A stretch of DNA of 64,000 nucleotides. Origin: Eubacteriaceae bacterium ES3 (lineage in GTDB: Bacteria > Bacillota > Clostridia > Eubacteriales > Eubacteriaceae). Below, in pieces: positions 47,380 through 56,858 of the stretch. Numbering within the stretch: the first letter of the stretch is position 1; every line of letters begins with the position of its first letter. The DNA lies in NCBI GenBank assembly GCA_030586155.1, contig CP130741.1, forward strand, positions 1,792,680 to 1,856,679. The letters run 5' to 3'. Under the pieces are notes generated by a model. It searched no databases. It was not told where the DNA came from and worked only from the letters and a program-made list of their open reading frames with translations. The translations under genes were made by a program, and so were the position numbers.

Positions 47380-47408
47380 ATGACTATTAATAAAGAAAAT
47401 ACTTTTAA

Positions 47409-48410
47409 CTACTTAACTTTATTTGGTCTCATTTCAATTGCGTTTTTACGACACTTGTCGAAACAGATACCGCAGCCAATACACATATCGTGATCAATTA
47501 CATATGGTGGCTTCTTAATCTCTCCAGTGATTGCATCGACTGGACAGTTTTTAGCACACAAGCCACAACCGATACAGTTTTCGTCAATAATATAAGCCGT
47601 AGTTTTACCATATTCCAGGTCACCTGAAATACAGTTCATTGGGCACTTATCGACACATTCGTAACATTGACGACACTTGTCGTAATCGATAATGGCGCAG
47701 TTGTTTTCTACTTTAACAGCATCAAAGCGACAAGCTTTGACACAAGCACCACATCCGATACAGGCTGTTTTACAAACCAATCTTGCATTTTTACCACGAT
47801 CGTGATTATTACACTCGATTCTCACTTCCTGTGCAGCAGGAACCAGTTTCATAATACTCTTAGGACAAGCATCGATACACTTACCGCATGAGGTACATTT
47901 TTCCGGATCAACCGCTGGCAGACCATCTTCGCCCATTACAATTGCATCGAAGGGACAGACACTTTTACAGGTGCCATAGCCCATACAGCCATAACGACAG
48001 CCTTTATTTCCGCCGGAAGCAACCATCGCTTCACGACAATCCATCTCGCCATAGTATTCCGCACGGTTAGGAGCATTTTCACATGAACCCTGGCAAATCA
48101 CTGTCGCAACTTGTTTGACAGAAGAACCAGCTTCCATTCCCATGATGGCAGCAATAGCTGCGGCACAGTCCGGACCGCCAACAGGACAGTCATTAATACC
48201 AGCTTTACCTTCAACAATATTGGTAGCTAAGGCGTCACAACCAGGTAGTCCGCAACCACCACAGTTAGCACCTGGTAAAGCCGCCCTGACTTCTGGTACT
48301 CTGGGGTCTACATACACTTCAAACACTTTTGAAGCAATCGCCAAACCGACTCCAAATACAAGTCCAAAAACACCAATCACACCGACTGGAACTAAAATCG
48401 CATTTAACAT
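47409..48410 (-). CDS. rnfB: Rnf complex subunit RnfB
   Basis: Iron-sulfur subunit of the ferredoxin:NAD+ oxidoreductase (Rnf), thought to receive electrons from ferredoxin. The protein has 333 residues. One N-terminal membrane helix is at about 5-27. The RnfB-specific cluster NCGGCGLPGCD is near 50-60, with a further cysteine in INDCPVG. At least six ferredoxin-like four-cysteine motifs follow (CRYGCMGYGTCKSVC, CTSCGKCIDAC, CIGCGACVKAC, CRQCYECVDKC, CIGCGLCAKNC, CIGCGICFDKC). Proteobacterial RnfB is shorter with fewer clusters. It is the last gene of the operon; GGGAGG precedes the ATG. Confidence 0.96.
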   Translation of the reverse strand: MLNAILVPVGVIGVFGLVFGVGLAIASKVFEVYVDPRVPEVRAALPGANCGGCGLPGCDALATNIVEGKAGINDCPVGGPDCAAAIAAIMGMEAGSSVKQVATVICQGSCENAPNRAEYYGEMDCREAMVASGGNKGCRYGCMGYGTCKSVCPFDAIVMGEDGLPAVDPEKCTSCGKCIDACPKSIMKLVPAAQEVRIECNNHDRGKNARLVCKTACIGCGACVKACRFDAVKVENNCAIIDYDKCRQCYECVDKCPMNCISGDLEYGKTTAYIIDENCIGCGLCAKNCPVDAITGEIKKPPYVIDHDMCIGCGICFDKCRKNAIEMRPNKVK

Positions 48411-48422
48411 TTAATACCTCCC

Positions 48423-49001
48423 TTAACCCAGTTGCATTCCGGAAAAGCCCAGAAAAGCAATCGACATTAAACCGGCGGTAATCAGAGCAATTGGAAATCC
48501 TTCCAGTGATTTCGGAACAGCTGATGTTTCAAGTCGTTCACGAACACCGGCAAACAGAACAATTGCCAAGGTAAAACCAAGCGCTGCACCAATCCCATGG
48601 AATACAGTTTCAATAAAATTATACTCATATTGAATATTTAAAAGCGCAATCCCTAAAACCGCACAGTTAGTGGTAATCAGAGGAAGATAAACCCCTAATG
48701 CCTGATACAGTGAAGGACTGGCTTTTTTAATAACCATTTCCACCAGCTGAACCAGTGTTGCAATAACCAGAATAAAGGCGATTGTCTGCAAATAGCCAAG
48801 ATTTAAGGGGTCGAGAATCGCATATTGAACCACATAGGTAATAGCAGAAGCCATCGCCAAAACAAAGGTAACCGCCGCACCCATACCAGCTGCTGTTTCA
48901 ACCTGTTTGGAAACACCCAAAAACGGACAGATTCCCAAAAATCGGGAAAAAATAACGTTATTAATAAAAATTGCACCGATAACGATAAAAACTAAATTCA
49001 T
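48423..49001 (-). CDS. rnfA: Rnf complex subunit RnfA
   Basis: Integral membrane subunit of 192 residues with six helices. Conserved stretches are NNVIFSRFLGICPFLG at the first helix and TNCAVLGIAL in the fourth; the cysteines of these inverted-repeat halves coordinate an intramembrane iron-sulfur site with RnfE in the NQR/Rnf family. AAGGGGG precedes the ATG. Order is rnfE-rnfA-rnfB. Confidence 0.96.
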   Translation of the reverse strand: MNLVFIVIGAIFINNVIFSRFLGICPFLGVSKQVETAAGMGAAVTFVLAMASAITYVVQYAILDPLNLGYLQTIAFILVIATLVQLVEMVIKKASPSLYQALGVYLPLITTNCAVLGIALLNIQYEYNFIETVFHGIGAALGFTLAIVLFAGVRERLETSAVPKSLEGFPIALITAGLMSIAFLGFSGMQLG

Positions 49002-49016
49002 TCTGTTTTATCCCCC

Positions 49017-49610
49017 TTATGCTTTCTTTTTTGAAAGGAAATTAATTAATCCAATCAATAACCCCAGTGTTAAAAAAGCGCCTGGAGGAAGAATCATCAG
49101 TAAAACCGGTTCGTAAGATGCACCAAACAGCGACATACCAAAAATACTGCCAGCGCCCAAAATTTCACGTACGGACCCCAATATAGTTAAAGATAATGTG
49201 AATCCCAGACCCATACCTAAGCCATCGGCAAATGAATCAGCAATGCCGTTAGAAAAAGCAAATGCTTCAGCACGTCCTAAAATAACACAGTTAACAACAA
49301 TCAGGGGAATAAACAACCCGAGTGAAGCATCCAGTGCCGGTAAATAGGCTTTTAAAAGCATTCCAACAATCGTTACGAATGAAGCAATGATTACAATAAA
49401 AGCCGGAATACGGATACTGTCCGGAATGATCTTACGCATTGCCGATATAACCACATTTGAACAAATTAAAACAACCATTGTTGCCAGTCCCATTCCCATT
49501 CCATTCATTGCTGACGTAGTGACCGCAAGTGTAGGACACATACCAAGTAAAAGGACAAAAACAGGATTTTCTTTGATAATTCCTCTTGTTAAATTCTTTC
49601 CAAAATTCAT
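49017..49610 (-). CDS. rnfE: Rnf complex subunit RnfE
   Basis: Membrane subunit homologous to RnfA, 197 residues, six helices. The matching cysteine motifs are [11 protein letters not shown] near residue 20-32 and [14 protein letters not shown] near 105-118. Together with RnfA it forms the centre of the membrane part that couples electron flow to ion export. AGGAGG is five bases before the ATG. Confidence 0.96.
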   Translation of the reverse strand: MNFGKNLTRGIIKENPVFVLLLGMCPTLAVTTSAMNGMGMGLATMVVLICSNVVISAMRKIIPDSIRIPAFIVIIASFVTIVGMLLKAYLPALDASLGLFIPLIVVNCVILGRAEAFAFSNGIADSFADGLGMGLGFTLSLTILGSVREILGAGSIFGMSLFGASYEPVLLMILPPGAFLTLGLLIGLINFLSKKKA

Positions 49611-49620
49611 TGTTTTCCTC

Positions 49621-50244
49621 CTATTTCGTCATTTCCTGGTAAGTTGCAATGGAAATATTCACACCATCAGTAACCGCTCTGGATGTTATTGTTGCACCAG
49701 TGATTGCCTGAATTTCATTTCCACTTACGCCTGTTTTGGAAACGGCTACTTCTTCAGTTGCAGATAAACCTTTGTACTGATCTCTAAATCCTTCTGTTGT
49801 TGCGAGAGCACCCAAACCCGGAGTCTCATTATGACTTAAAATCGTAATACCTGAAAGTGTACCGTCAGCACTAATCCCAGTCAGAACTTCAACCGTACCA
49901 CTAAAACCACTTCCTGGTGCCGTTTTATAAGTATAACCGACAACCTCCGAACCATTCATTCCAACAAAAGCTTCAACCAGTTCTTCCGCTTTTTCAATAC
50001 CAGCTGCCGAACCAAAAGCTGCCAGTTCTTCAGCATCCACAGCTTCAAACGATGTTGCTTCAGGCAAAACTTCCTGACGGGCTTCAATATTAGCTTGCTC
50101 GTTCATTTCAGCAATAGTGCCTTCGGTCATGTAATTAGTCAGGGCCAAAAAGCAGGCAGCAACAGCTGAGATAATGAAAAGAATCATTCCAAGCTTGAAA
50201 ACCACGCCCCAATCGATTTTTACTTTAGCTTCAGTATTTTCCAT
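49621..50244 (-). CDS. rnfG: Rnf complex FMN subunit RnfG
   Basis: Single-span subunit of 207 residues with the bulk outside the membrane. The anchor helix is at about 12-35. The covalent FMN motif TGAT is at 182-185 within [12 protein letters not shown], with the flavin attached to the last threonine. A flavin transferase (ApbE) is needed for this but is not in the window. The ATG overlaps the rnfD stop as TAATG. Confidence 0.96.
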   Translation of the reverse strand: MENTEAKVKIDWGVVFKLGMILFIISAVAACFLALTNYMTEGTIAEMNEQANIEARQEVLPEATSFEAVDAEELAAFGSAAGIEKAEELVEAFVGMNGSEVVGYTYKTAPGSGFSGTVEVLTGISADGTLSGITILSHNETPGLGALATTEGFRDQYKGLSATEEVAVSKTGVSGNEIQAITGATITSRAVTDGVNISIATYQEMTK

Positions 50245-51200
50245 TATGCTTTGGCCTCCTTCTTGGTTTTAGTAACGCCATAGACCCTATCTTTTGTAAA
50301 TCGTTCAATTAAAGGTGCAGCCAGATTCATTAACAGAATAGAGTATGAAACCCCTTCAGGATAACCACCAATTTTTCTGATAATCATGGTAATCAGACCA
50401 CAGCCAATTGCGTAAATAATCTGGCCTTTAGCAGTGACAGGAGAAGATGCATAGTCAGTTGCCATAAAGAAAGCACCTAACATCAAACCGCCTGCCGAGA
50501 TATGAACTAGTGGATTGTCACCAAAAAACACGGCTAATATAGCTACCGTAGCAATATAAACAACAGGAATTCGCCAGCTGATAATACCGCGAATAATCAG
50601 GTAAACACCACCTAAAAGTAGAGCTAACGCAGAAATTTCACCGATACAGCCGTAAACTCCGTTTAATCCTGTAAATAAGTCCAGTGTAGTTGGCATAGAG
50701 GCCAGCTCTCCAGATTTTAAAAGTGCTAATGGTGTTGCCGTAGTCACTGTATCAGATACTGGAATATAGGCTGTTGAAGTCATTCGGGTTGGCCAGGATG
50801 CCAATAAAAATGCTCGAGCTGCAAGAGCCGGGTTCATAAAGTTCTGTCCCAGACCGCCAAAACATTGTTTAACAATAGCGATAGCAAAAACAGATCCAAT
50901 AACAGCAATCCACCATGGCGCACCAATTGGTAAATTGAAAGCCAGAAGAACACCGGTAACAACGGCACTCCAGTCATTGATTGTAACAGGTTTTTTTAAT
51001 AATTTTTGAATAATAGCTTCTGTTATAACACAGGAAATCACGCAAATAGCCACTAATGCCAAGGCCCAGACACCAAACACATAACCGGCCACAGCAAGCG
51101 CCGGCAAGAGCGCAATAATGACATTCTGCATAATACTGGCGGTTGAATGATTAGCCCGAATATGTGGAGATGAGGACACTGTAAATTTTAATTCGTTCAT
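50244..51200 (-). CDS. rnfD: Rnf complex subunit RnfD
   Basis: Membrane subunit, 318 residues, about nine to ten helices. It is the NqrB-like core with GQNFMNPALAARAFL near 119-133. In proteobacterial RnfD a covalent FMN sits on a threonine in SGAT. The equivalent site here is TTATPLAL at about 153-160, so glycine is replaced by threonine while the acceptor threonine is kept. GGAGGA is well placed for the ATG at 51200; a TTG one codon earlier is less likely. Confidence 0.95.
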   Translation of the reverse strand: MNELKFTVSSSPHIRANHSTASIMQNVIIALLPALAVAGYVFGVWALALVAICVISCVITEAIIQKLLKKPVTINDWSAVVTGVLLAFNLPIGAPWWIAVIGSVFAIAIVKQCFGGLGQNFMNPALAARAFLLASWPTRMTSTAYIPVSDTVTTATPLALLKSGELASMPTTLDLFTGLNGVYGCIGEISALALLLGGVYLIIRGIISWRIPVVYIATVAILAVFFGDNPLVHISAGGLMLGAFFMATDYASSPVTAKGQIIYAIGCGLITMIIRKIGGYPEGVSYSILLMNLAAPLIERFTKDRVYGVTKTKKEAKA

Positions 51201-51211
51201 CAATTCTCCTC

Positions 51212-52543
51212 CTAATTTCCTTTTCTTCTCTGAGCAATAATTTCACGTTTCGCAACTCGAATAGATGAAATCAGTGTTCTTTTTGCCGGACAAATATATG
51301 AACAGCTACCACATTCGATACAATCCATGACATTGTTCTGCTCACATTTATCCCAATTGTTTCTCTGCGAGTATTCCGCCAGATATAATGGCTGCAAATG
51401 AATTGGACAAACAGTCATGCATTTTCCACAATGTATACAGTTTGAAGGCTCAGGAATTTTTGTACTTTCTTTGGTCAGACATAAAATACCGGAGGTTCCT
51501 TTGATTACTGGAACATTGGTCTGGAACTGAGATACACCCATCATCGGACCACCCATAATCACTTTACCCGGATCTGAAACAAAGCCGCCACACTGGTCAA
51601 TCACAGACTGAAGTTCAACACCAACACGAACTTCAAGCGTTTGAGGATTTTTAATGGCATCACCGGTACAGGTCAGATTTCTTTTAAATAGAGGTAAACC
51701 GGTTTCCATAGTTTCTGCAATTTGCGCTGCTGTACCGACGTTTAATACGACAACGCCTGCATCTGCTGGTAGCCCGCCTGACGGCACTTCACGCCCTGTT
51801 ACAGCGGTGATCAACTGTTTTTCTGCCCCTTGCGGATATTTGGTATGTAATGAATAGACTTCAATACCCGATTCCGAGGAAGCTGCTTTAACCAGCGCTT
51901 CAATTGCGTCATTTTTGTTATCTTCAACACCAATGTAGCCCTTAGTTACACCCACCGCCTTCATGGCAATTTTCAAACCCATGACAACCTTTTCAGGTTT
52001 AGATAACATCAGGTGATGATCCGCTGTCAAATAGGGTTCACATTCCGCGCCATTCAAAACAATACAATCCACATGTTTATCTGGTGGTATGGCAAGCTTT
52101 ACATGTGTTGGAAAGGTTGCTCCCCCAAGACCAACAATACCGGCTTCAAGAATCATTTTCTTGATCGCATCTGGTTCCATGTCTGCCAAAGATCCATACG
52201 GTTTGATTTCCGGATCGACTGTATCCAGTCCATCGGACTCGATCACAACTGCTTTTACCAAATCCCCATTTGGATGAGGTTTTTCCTCTACAGCAATGAC
52301 TTTACCGGAAACACTGGCATGAATCGGCGCAGAAACAAAACCATTTGGTTCCCCGATTTTTTGGCCAAGATAAACTTGATCGCCCTTTTTCACTACTGGT
52401 GTACACGGTGCACCAATGTGCAAGGACATGGGAATCGTCACCACTTTTGGCGCATCGCCAAAGCCCAGGGGAACACCAGCAGTGCTCTCTTTCCCATAAG
52501 GCGGGTGGATTCCTCCATTAAAGGTTCCATGTTTTACATCCAT
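51212..52543 (-). CDS. rnfC: Rnf complex subunit RnfC
   Basis: Peripheral subunit that carries the NADH and FMN site, 443 residues. The N-terminal barrel begins GTFNGGIHPPYGKE. The nucleotide region has GIVGLGGATFPTHVKL near 145-160 and CIVLNGAECEPYL. Two ferredoxin motifs, CIHCGKCMTVCP and CIECGSCSYICP, end the protein. First gene of the operon rnfC-D-G-E-A-B. The ribosome site GGGGTG is rather far (11 bases). Confidence 0.96.
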   Translation of the reverse strand: MDVKHGTFNGGIHPPYGKESTAGVPLGFGDAPKVVTIPMSLHIGAPCTPVVKKGDQVYLGQKIGEPNGFVSAPIHASVSGKVIAVEEKPHPNGDLVKAVVIESDGLDTVDPEIKPYGSLADMEPDAIKKMILEAGIVGLGGATFPTHVKLAIPPDKHVDCIVLNGAECEPYLTADHHLMLSKPEKVVMGLKIAMKAVGVTKGYIGVEDNKNDAIEALVKAASSESGIEVYSLHTKYPQGAEKQLITAVTGREVPSGGLPADAGVVVLNVGTAAQIAETMETGLPLFKRNLTCTGDAIKNPQTLEVRVGVELQSVIDQCGGFVSDPGKVIMGGPMMGVSQFQTNVPVIKGTSGILCLTKESTKIPEPSNCIHCGKCMTVCPIHLQPLYLAEYSQRNNWDKCEQNNVMDCIECGSCSYICPAKRTLISSIRVAKREIIAQRRKGN

Positions 52544-52803
52544 CTTACGTCAAACACCCCTCAAAATTATTTTTCCATACAAGAATTTTCCCAATATTAG
52601 TCTAGAGATATACTTGTATATATGAGTTGTATCATATCATATTCTCATCAACTTTTCTATATCTATTAAAAAAATTGTTTAAAATTCTACCCTGTGTGTT
52701 TTGGGCTATAACATTCGGATACATTTTTTTGTGTAACATGGATTATTTTGTCCTAAAAAACTTTAAATTCTCGTAAATTATTTGTTTTATATTAAATATG
52801 CAA

Positions 52804-52809
52804 ATTATA
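52804..52809 (-). promoter_or_regulatory. Candidate -10 box of the rnf operon
   Basis: TATAAT on the minus strand. The best -35 at 17 bases is TTATCC, a poor match, so the promoter may need an activator or lie elsewhere. Confidence 0.4.
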
Positions 52810-52883
52810 GACGTGAAAATCGCTTGGATAATCATCAATGTTATTAGATGCTAACACTTTGCGTCATTTTTTTTAAGTAAAAA

Positions 52884-52922
52884 ACTGCCCTCCAGTTCGT
52901 CACCGATAAACCAGAGGGCAGT
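52884..52922 (-). terminator. Terminator of the M18 aminopeptidase operon
   Basis: ACTGCCCTC (52914-52922 read on the minus strand) pairs with GAGGGCAGT, with a 21-base interior that can fold further, followed by TTTTTTACTT. It lies 32 bases after the aminopeptidase stop. Confidence 0.8.
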
Positions 52923-52954
52923 ATTTTTTTAAACTTTAACCAAACCTGATTAAA

Positions 52955-54385
52955 TTAACTGTTTTTCAAAAATTCGCGATAGCCTTTGTAAGTCATAAAA
53001 ACGTCGATTTTCGACGATATCTCAAATGGGGCGTGCATGCTTAAAAGAGCCGGACCACAATCCAGAACATCCATTCCATATTCGGCTAAAATATAAGCGA
53101 TAGTTCCGCCGCCGCCGAGATCGATACGTCCCAGCTCACCCATTTGCCAGACAACGCCGGCATCATCCATCAGCTTTCTCATTTTACTCACAAATTCAGC
53201 ATGGGCATCATTCGAACCGGATTTCCCGCGGGCGCCGCCGTATTTTGATAATACGATTCCTTTGCCAATATAAGGGGCGTTGAGTTTATCATGGGTGCCG
53301 CTATAATTAGGATCAAATCCCGCTGTTACATCAGCAGACAGCATTTCTGACGACATCAGGCATCGTCTTAAAGTCAGTTCGGGTTTTTTCTCACCCAGCA
53401 GATCAATTATTTCTGCCACTGAATTTTCAAAAAATCGCGAATGCATTCCGGTATTTCCGACACTGCCGATTTCTTCTTTATCGGCCAGGATCACACATTG
53501 GGTACGCTTAGACTTATCTTCCTGATCCAGAATCGCTCTAAGCGCTGTATAAGCGCAAACGCGATCATCCTGCCCGTAACCGCCGATTAGACTTTCGTCG
53601 AAGCCAACGTTTCTGGCTGCTCCTGCCGGTACAACTTCCAGCTCGGCAGTAGCAAAATCTTCCTCAATAATCCCGTATTTATCGTTTAAAATCTTTAACA
53701 GATTGGCTTTTACGCCTTCTTTTAAATCCTTTTCCGGGTATGGCCGGCTGCCGATTAAAAGATTCAGACCTTCACCGGTAATCGCCTCACTGAGTTTTTT
53801 GCCATTTTGCTCTTGTGACAGGTGGGGCAGCAGGTCGGTGATACAAAATACCGGATCAGCCGCGTGCTCGCCAATTGAAATATCAACTGAGCCGCCGTCC
53901 TTTTTCATAACTGTACCGTGAAGTGCCAAAGGGATCGTAACCCAATGGTATTTTTTAATGCCACCGTAATAATGGGTTTTGAATAAGCCCAAATCATCTG
54001 ATTCATATAAAGGAGAAGGTTTTAAATCCAGTCTTGGCGCATCGATGTGAGCCCCGATAATTGCCATCCCTTCAGCAATCGGTTTTTTCCCGATATTAAA
54101 GAGGATGACAGTCTTATTTTTATGAACCGCATAGACCTTATCGCCAGCTTCCAGCTTACCCTTTTTAATCGCTTTTTCGAGCGGACGATATCCTTTTTTC
54201 TCAGCCAGGGCAATGCTCATTTTAACCCACTGACGTTCTGTCTTCCCGATCGTCAGAAACTCCAGGTAATCATCTCCAAAGGTTTTCAGTTCTTTGTCTT
54301 CGGTAAAATCCTTCCAGGCAGAATCCCAGTTCTTTTCCAGTTTTTCTTTTAGCAATGTTCCTTCTGATTTTTCTTTCTGACTCAT
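52955..54385 (-). CDS. apeA: M18 family aminopeptidase
   Basis: Dinuclear-metal aminopeptidase of the M18 family, 476 residues, probably a tetrahedral cytoplasmic peptidase acting on acidic N-terminal residues. Metal-site blocks: GAHIDAPRLDLKP near 105-117, GYGQDDRVCAYTAL near 265-278, DKEEIGSVGNTGMHS near 305-319, and a C-terminal histidine in SMHAPFE. GGGAGG precedes the ATG. It is the last gene of mutL-miaA-ynbB-UPF0291-apeA. Confidence 0.94.
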   Translation of the reverse strand: MSQKEKSEGTLLKEKLEKNWDSAWKDFTEDKELKTFGDDYLEFLTIGKTERQWVKMSIALAEKKGYRPLEKAIKKGKLEAGDKVYAVHKNKTVILFNIGKKPIAEGMAIIGAHIDAPRLDLKPSPLYESDDLGLFKTHYYGGIKKYHWVTIPLALHGTVMKKDGGSVDISIGEHAADPVFCITDLLPHLSQEQNGKKLSEAITGEGLNLLIGSRPYPEKDLKEGVKANLLKILNDKYGIIEEDFATAELEVVPAGAARNVGFDESLIGGYGQDDRVCAYTALRAILDQEDKSKRTQCVILADKEEIGSVGNTGMHSRFFENSVAEIIDLLGEKKPELTLRRCLMSSEMLSADVTAGFDPNYSGTHDKLNAPYIGKGIVLSKYGGARGKSGSNDAHAEFVSKMRKLMDDAGVVWQMGELGRIDLGGGGTIAYILAEYGMDVLDCGPALLSMHAPFEISSKIDVFMTYKGYREFLKNS

Positions 54386-54398
54386 CTTTACCTCCCTG

Positions 54399-54569
54399 TC
54401 AATCGACTATTTCTACCTGACTCAGCTGCTCTTTTACATTTTTTCTGACCGCTTCAAGATAGGCCGCCCGCAGCGTCATCTGTTCATCCAATTCATCTTC
54501 GGTTAAACCGACAGATTTTTTCTTTCGTGCCAGTTCATTAATTCTATCAATATTTTCTTTAGTTATCAT
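54399..54569 (-). CDS. UPF0291 (DUF896, YnzC-like) small protein
   Basis: 56-residue protein that I translated by hand. It begins MITKENIDRINELARKKKS, followed by GLTEDELDEQ and LRAAYLEAVRKNVKEQL, the hallmarks of the YnzC/UPF0291 family of two-helix proteins. In Bacillus ynzC sits in the SOS-regulated yneA operon; here no LexA site is seen. AGAGGTAC lies upstream, within the last codons of the methionine gamma-lyase family gene, which it overlaps by 11 bases. Function unknown. Confidence 0.9.
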   Translation of the reverse strand: MITKENIDRINELARKKKSVGLTEDELDEQMTLRAAYLEAVRKNVKEQLSQVEIVD

Positions 54570-55884
54570 TTTGTACCTCTTTTTCTATCTTTATTAACTT
54601 TTCTTGCTGTAGACGGGAAAGACTCAGCATCAGGCCCATTTTGCCGTGGGCATAGGTTAATCCCCCCTGGAAATAAACAATATAGGGTGCTCTCATCGGT
54701 GCATCAGCAGATAGTTCGATAGAGGAACCTTGTATAAAAGCACCGGCTGCCATAATCACCGGATCAGCATAGCCTGGCATATCCCAGGGTTCAGGTGTTA
54801 AAAAACTATCCACCGGTGCCGCTTCCTGGATGGCCCGACAGAAAATTTTCACTGCCTCAGGACTACCTAGTTTAACACTCTGTATGATATCACTGCGATA
54901 GGAATCAACTTCCGGACAAACCGGATAACCCAGAGTCCTGTAGGCCGCCGCCACTAAAACCGCTGATTTTAATGCCTGAGCGACAACCGTTGGAGCCAGG
55001 AAAAGTCCCTGCAATATCGTTCGGTTAATCCCCAGCGTCGCCCCAGTTTCCCGGGCCACTCCCGGAGCTGCCAGACGACAGGCCGCCAGGTGAATCAGAT
55101 CTTTTCGTCCGGCCAGATAACCGCCCGTCGGAGCCAATCCGCCTCCGGGATTCTTTATCAGCGAGCCTGCCATCAGGTCAGCACCGACTGCGACCGGCTC
55201 TTTGCTATCCAAAAATTCGCCATAACAATTATCAACAAAAATTATCAGATCTTTTTTGACAGCTCTGATTTTTCTGATCACTGCTTCCATTTCATCAAGG
55301 CTAATAGCCTTGCGCCAGCCGTAACCGGTTGAGCGCTGAATATAGATCATTTTTGTCCGATCATTAATGGCTGCCAGAATAGCAGCTTCATCAAACGCTC
55401 CTGATTCCTTCAATTCAATCTGATTATATTGAATCCCAAATTCTTTTAGGGTTCCATGCCCCTGGGATTTGTCATTAAGCCCGATTACCGTTTGGATGGT
55501 ATCGTATGGAAGTCCGGAAATGGCCAAGAGTTCATCACCCGGTCTTAACACCCCATACAGACCTAAACTGATGGCATGGGTTCCCGATGAAATATGAGGC
55601 CTGACCAAAGCATCCTCGGCGCCAAAAACATCAGCAAAAATACTTTCTACCGCTTCTCGTCCTAGATCATCATAGCCATAACCTGTCGCTACGGCAAAAT
55701 GCCGTTCACTAAGCTTATGTTTTTGCATGGCAGCAATTACACGATACTGATGCAGTTCACCCAACTCATCGATAGCCTTGTTTTTACCTGCTACCTGCTT
55801 CTCAATTTTTTCGACATACTGATAAACTGTTTCATCTATATGAAACTGATTCTTTAAAAACGTATTGATTGTGTCTTCTTTCAA
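54559..55884 (-). CDS. Methionine gamma-lyase family protein (aluminium resistance protein type)
   Basis: PLP-dependent enzyme of the Alum_res/YnbB family, about 441 residues. HISSGTHAISLGLYGVLRPGDELL is the family's substrate and PLP region, the aspartate is in FVDNCYGEF, and the PLP lysine is in LIKNPGGGLAPTGGY. Its physiological reaction is uncertain. The frame opens at a GTG (55926) that would overlap miaA by 29 bases. I prefer the TTG at 55884, which follows the miaA stop and has AAGGA upstream, but this is not certain. Confidence 0.88.
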   Translation of the reverse strand: MKEDTINTFLKNQFHIDETVYQYVEKIEKQVAGKNKAIDELGELHQYRVIAAMQKHKLSERHFAVATGYGYDDLGREAVESIFADVFGAEDALVRPHISSGTHAISLGLYGVLRPGDELLAISGLPYDTIQTVIGLNDKSQGHGTLKEFGIQYNQIELKESGAFDEAAILAAINDRTKMIYIQRSTGYGWRKAISLDEMEAVIRKIRAVKKDLIIFVDNCYGEFLDSKEPVAVGADLMAGSLIKNPGGGLAPTGGYLAGRKDLIHLAACRLAAPGVARETGATLGINRTILQGLFLAPTVVAQALKSAVLVAAAYRTLGYPVCPEVDSYRSDIIQSVKLGSPEAVKIFCRAIQEAAPVDSFLTPEPWDMPGYADPVIMAAGAFIQGSSIELSADAPMRAPYIVYFQGGLTYAHGKMGLMLSLSRLQQEKLIKIEKEVQNDN

Positions 55885-55897
55885 ATTTGCTCTTTCC

Positions 55898-56857
55898 TTA
55901 TATTCCTTTTTCTTTAATTCCTGCACGATGTATGATATCGAGGCATTCTGTCACCAGTTGGTCGACGGTTTTTGATAAATCCATCTTGAGCCAGTTAATC
56001 CGACCATCTTTTCTAAACCAGGTCATCTGGCGTTTGGCAAAATGTCTGGTATCCCGCTTTAGTATTTCCACCACTTCTTGAAGCAATGCCTGATTTTCAT
56101 AATAGGGCCGTAACTCTTTGTAGCCAATGGCTTTCATGGCTCCCAGATTCCAATCATATTCACGTTCCAGTAACATTTCACCTTCTTCTAAAAGGCCATT
56201 TTCAATCATCTGATCGACCCGGGAATTAATCCGGTCATAGAGGATTTCTCGTGGCCAGTCAATACCAATCAGGTGGTAATTAAAAGGCAAGTCCTGATTT
56301 TTATTCTGTTCGTCTAAATGTGATTTCGGCTTTCCCGTTACCTCAAAAATTTCCAGGGCCCGGATGACCCGATTGATATTATTGGGATGGATTTTTTCGG
56401 CACTGACCGGATCAATTTCCTGGAGACGTTCATAAAGATAATCGCGGCCTAAAACTTCAGCTTCAGCGGTCAGCCGCCAGCGGACCTCTTCATCTCCGGC
56501 TTTTTTTTCAAAATTCCAGGGTAAGGTCAGGCTATTGATATAAAGGCCGGTTCCGCCAACCACCATCGGAATTTTATTCCGCTCAACAATCTCCCATATC
56601 TTTTGCGTTGCCAGGTCCTTGTAGTCTGCAACACTGAAATCTTCGTTAGGCATGACAAAATCAATCAGATGATGGGGAATCCCCTCCATCTCTTCTTCTG
56701 TCACCTTGGCGGTCCCGATATTCATAAATTTGTAAATCTGCATGGAATCAGCAGAAATGATCTCCCCACCGATTTTTTTCGCGACTTCCACACCTAATCC
56801 AGTTTTACCACTGGCTGTTGGTCCCAGAATCACAATCACGTCCGGTTTGTTTTTCAT
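55898..56857 (-). CDS. miaA: tRNA dimethylallyltransferase MiaA
   Basis: Adds dimethylallyl to A37 of tRNAs reading U-starting codons. The protein has 319 residues. The P-loop GPTASGKT is at 12-19, followed by ISADSMQIYK, IPHHLIDF, GGTGLYI, and the C-terminal RQMTWFRKD. It starts one base after the mutL stop, the usual mutL-miaA pair. hfq, which follows miaA in many bacteria, is not here. Confidence 0.96.
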   Translation of the reverse strand: MKNKPDVIVILGPTASGKTGLGVEVAKKIGGEIISADSMQIYKFMNIGTAKVTEEEMEGIPHHLIDFVMPNEDFSVADYKDLATQKIWEIVERNKIPMVVGGTGLYINSLTLPWNFEKKAGDEEVRWRLTAEAEVLGRDYLYERLQEIDPVSAEKIHPNNINRVIRALEIFEVTGKPKSHLDEQNKNQDLPFNYHLIGIDWPREILYDRINSRVDQMIENGLLEEGEMLLEREYDWNLGAMKAIGYKELRPYYENQALLQEVVEILKRDTRHFAKRQMTWFRKDGRINWLKMDLSKTVDQLVTECLDIIHRAGIKEKGI

Positions 56858-56858
56858 T

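Larger units (their letters stand above)
47106..47408. other. 303-base intergenic region between rnfB and the rluA-family gene
   Basis: AT-rich. From right to left it contains the rnfB terminator (47339-47379), a perfect 20-base palindrome (47204-47223), two direct repeats of TAAGTGTAAA 18 bases apart (47127-47136 and 47145-47154) and the ribosome site of the rluA-family gene. I see no confident promoter and no gene. Confidence 0.6.
52544..52954. other. 411-base intergenic region upstream of rnf
   Basis: AT-rich. Holds the terminator of the aminopeptidase gene (52884-52922) and a perfect TATAAT on the minus strand at 52804-52809 that would give a leader of about 250 bases for rnfC. The rest of the leader contains several small inverted repeats (for example around 52608-52622) and no open frame I trust. 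Confidence 0.6.

Noticed and set aside
54047-54352. Plus-strand open frame opposite the start of the M18 aminopeptidase
   Set aside because: Composition mirrors the opposite gene, and no start signal is present.
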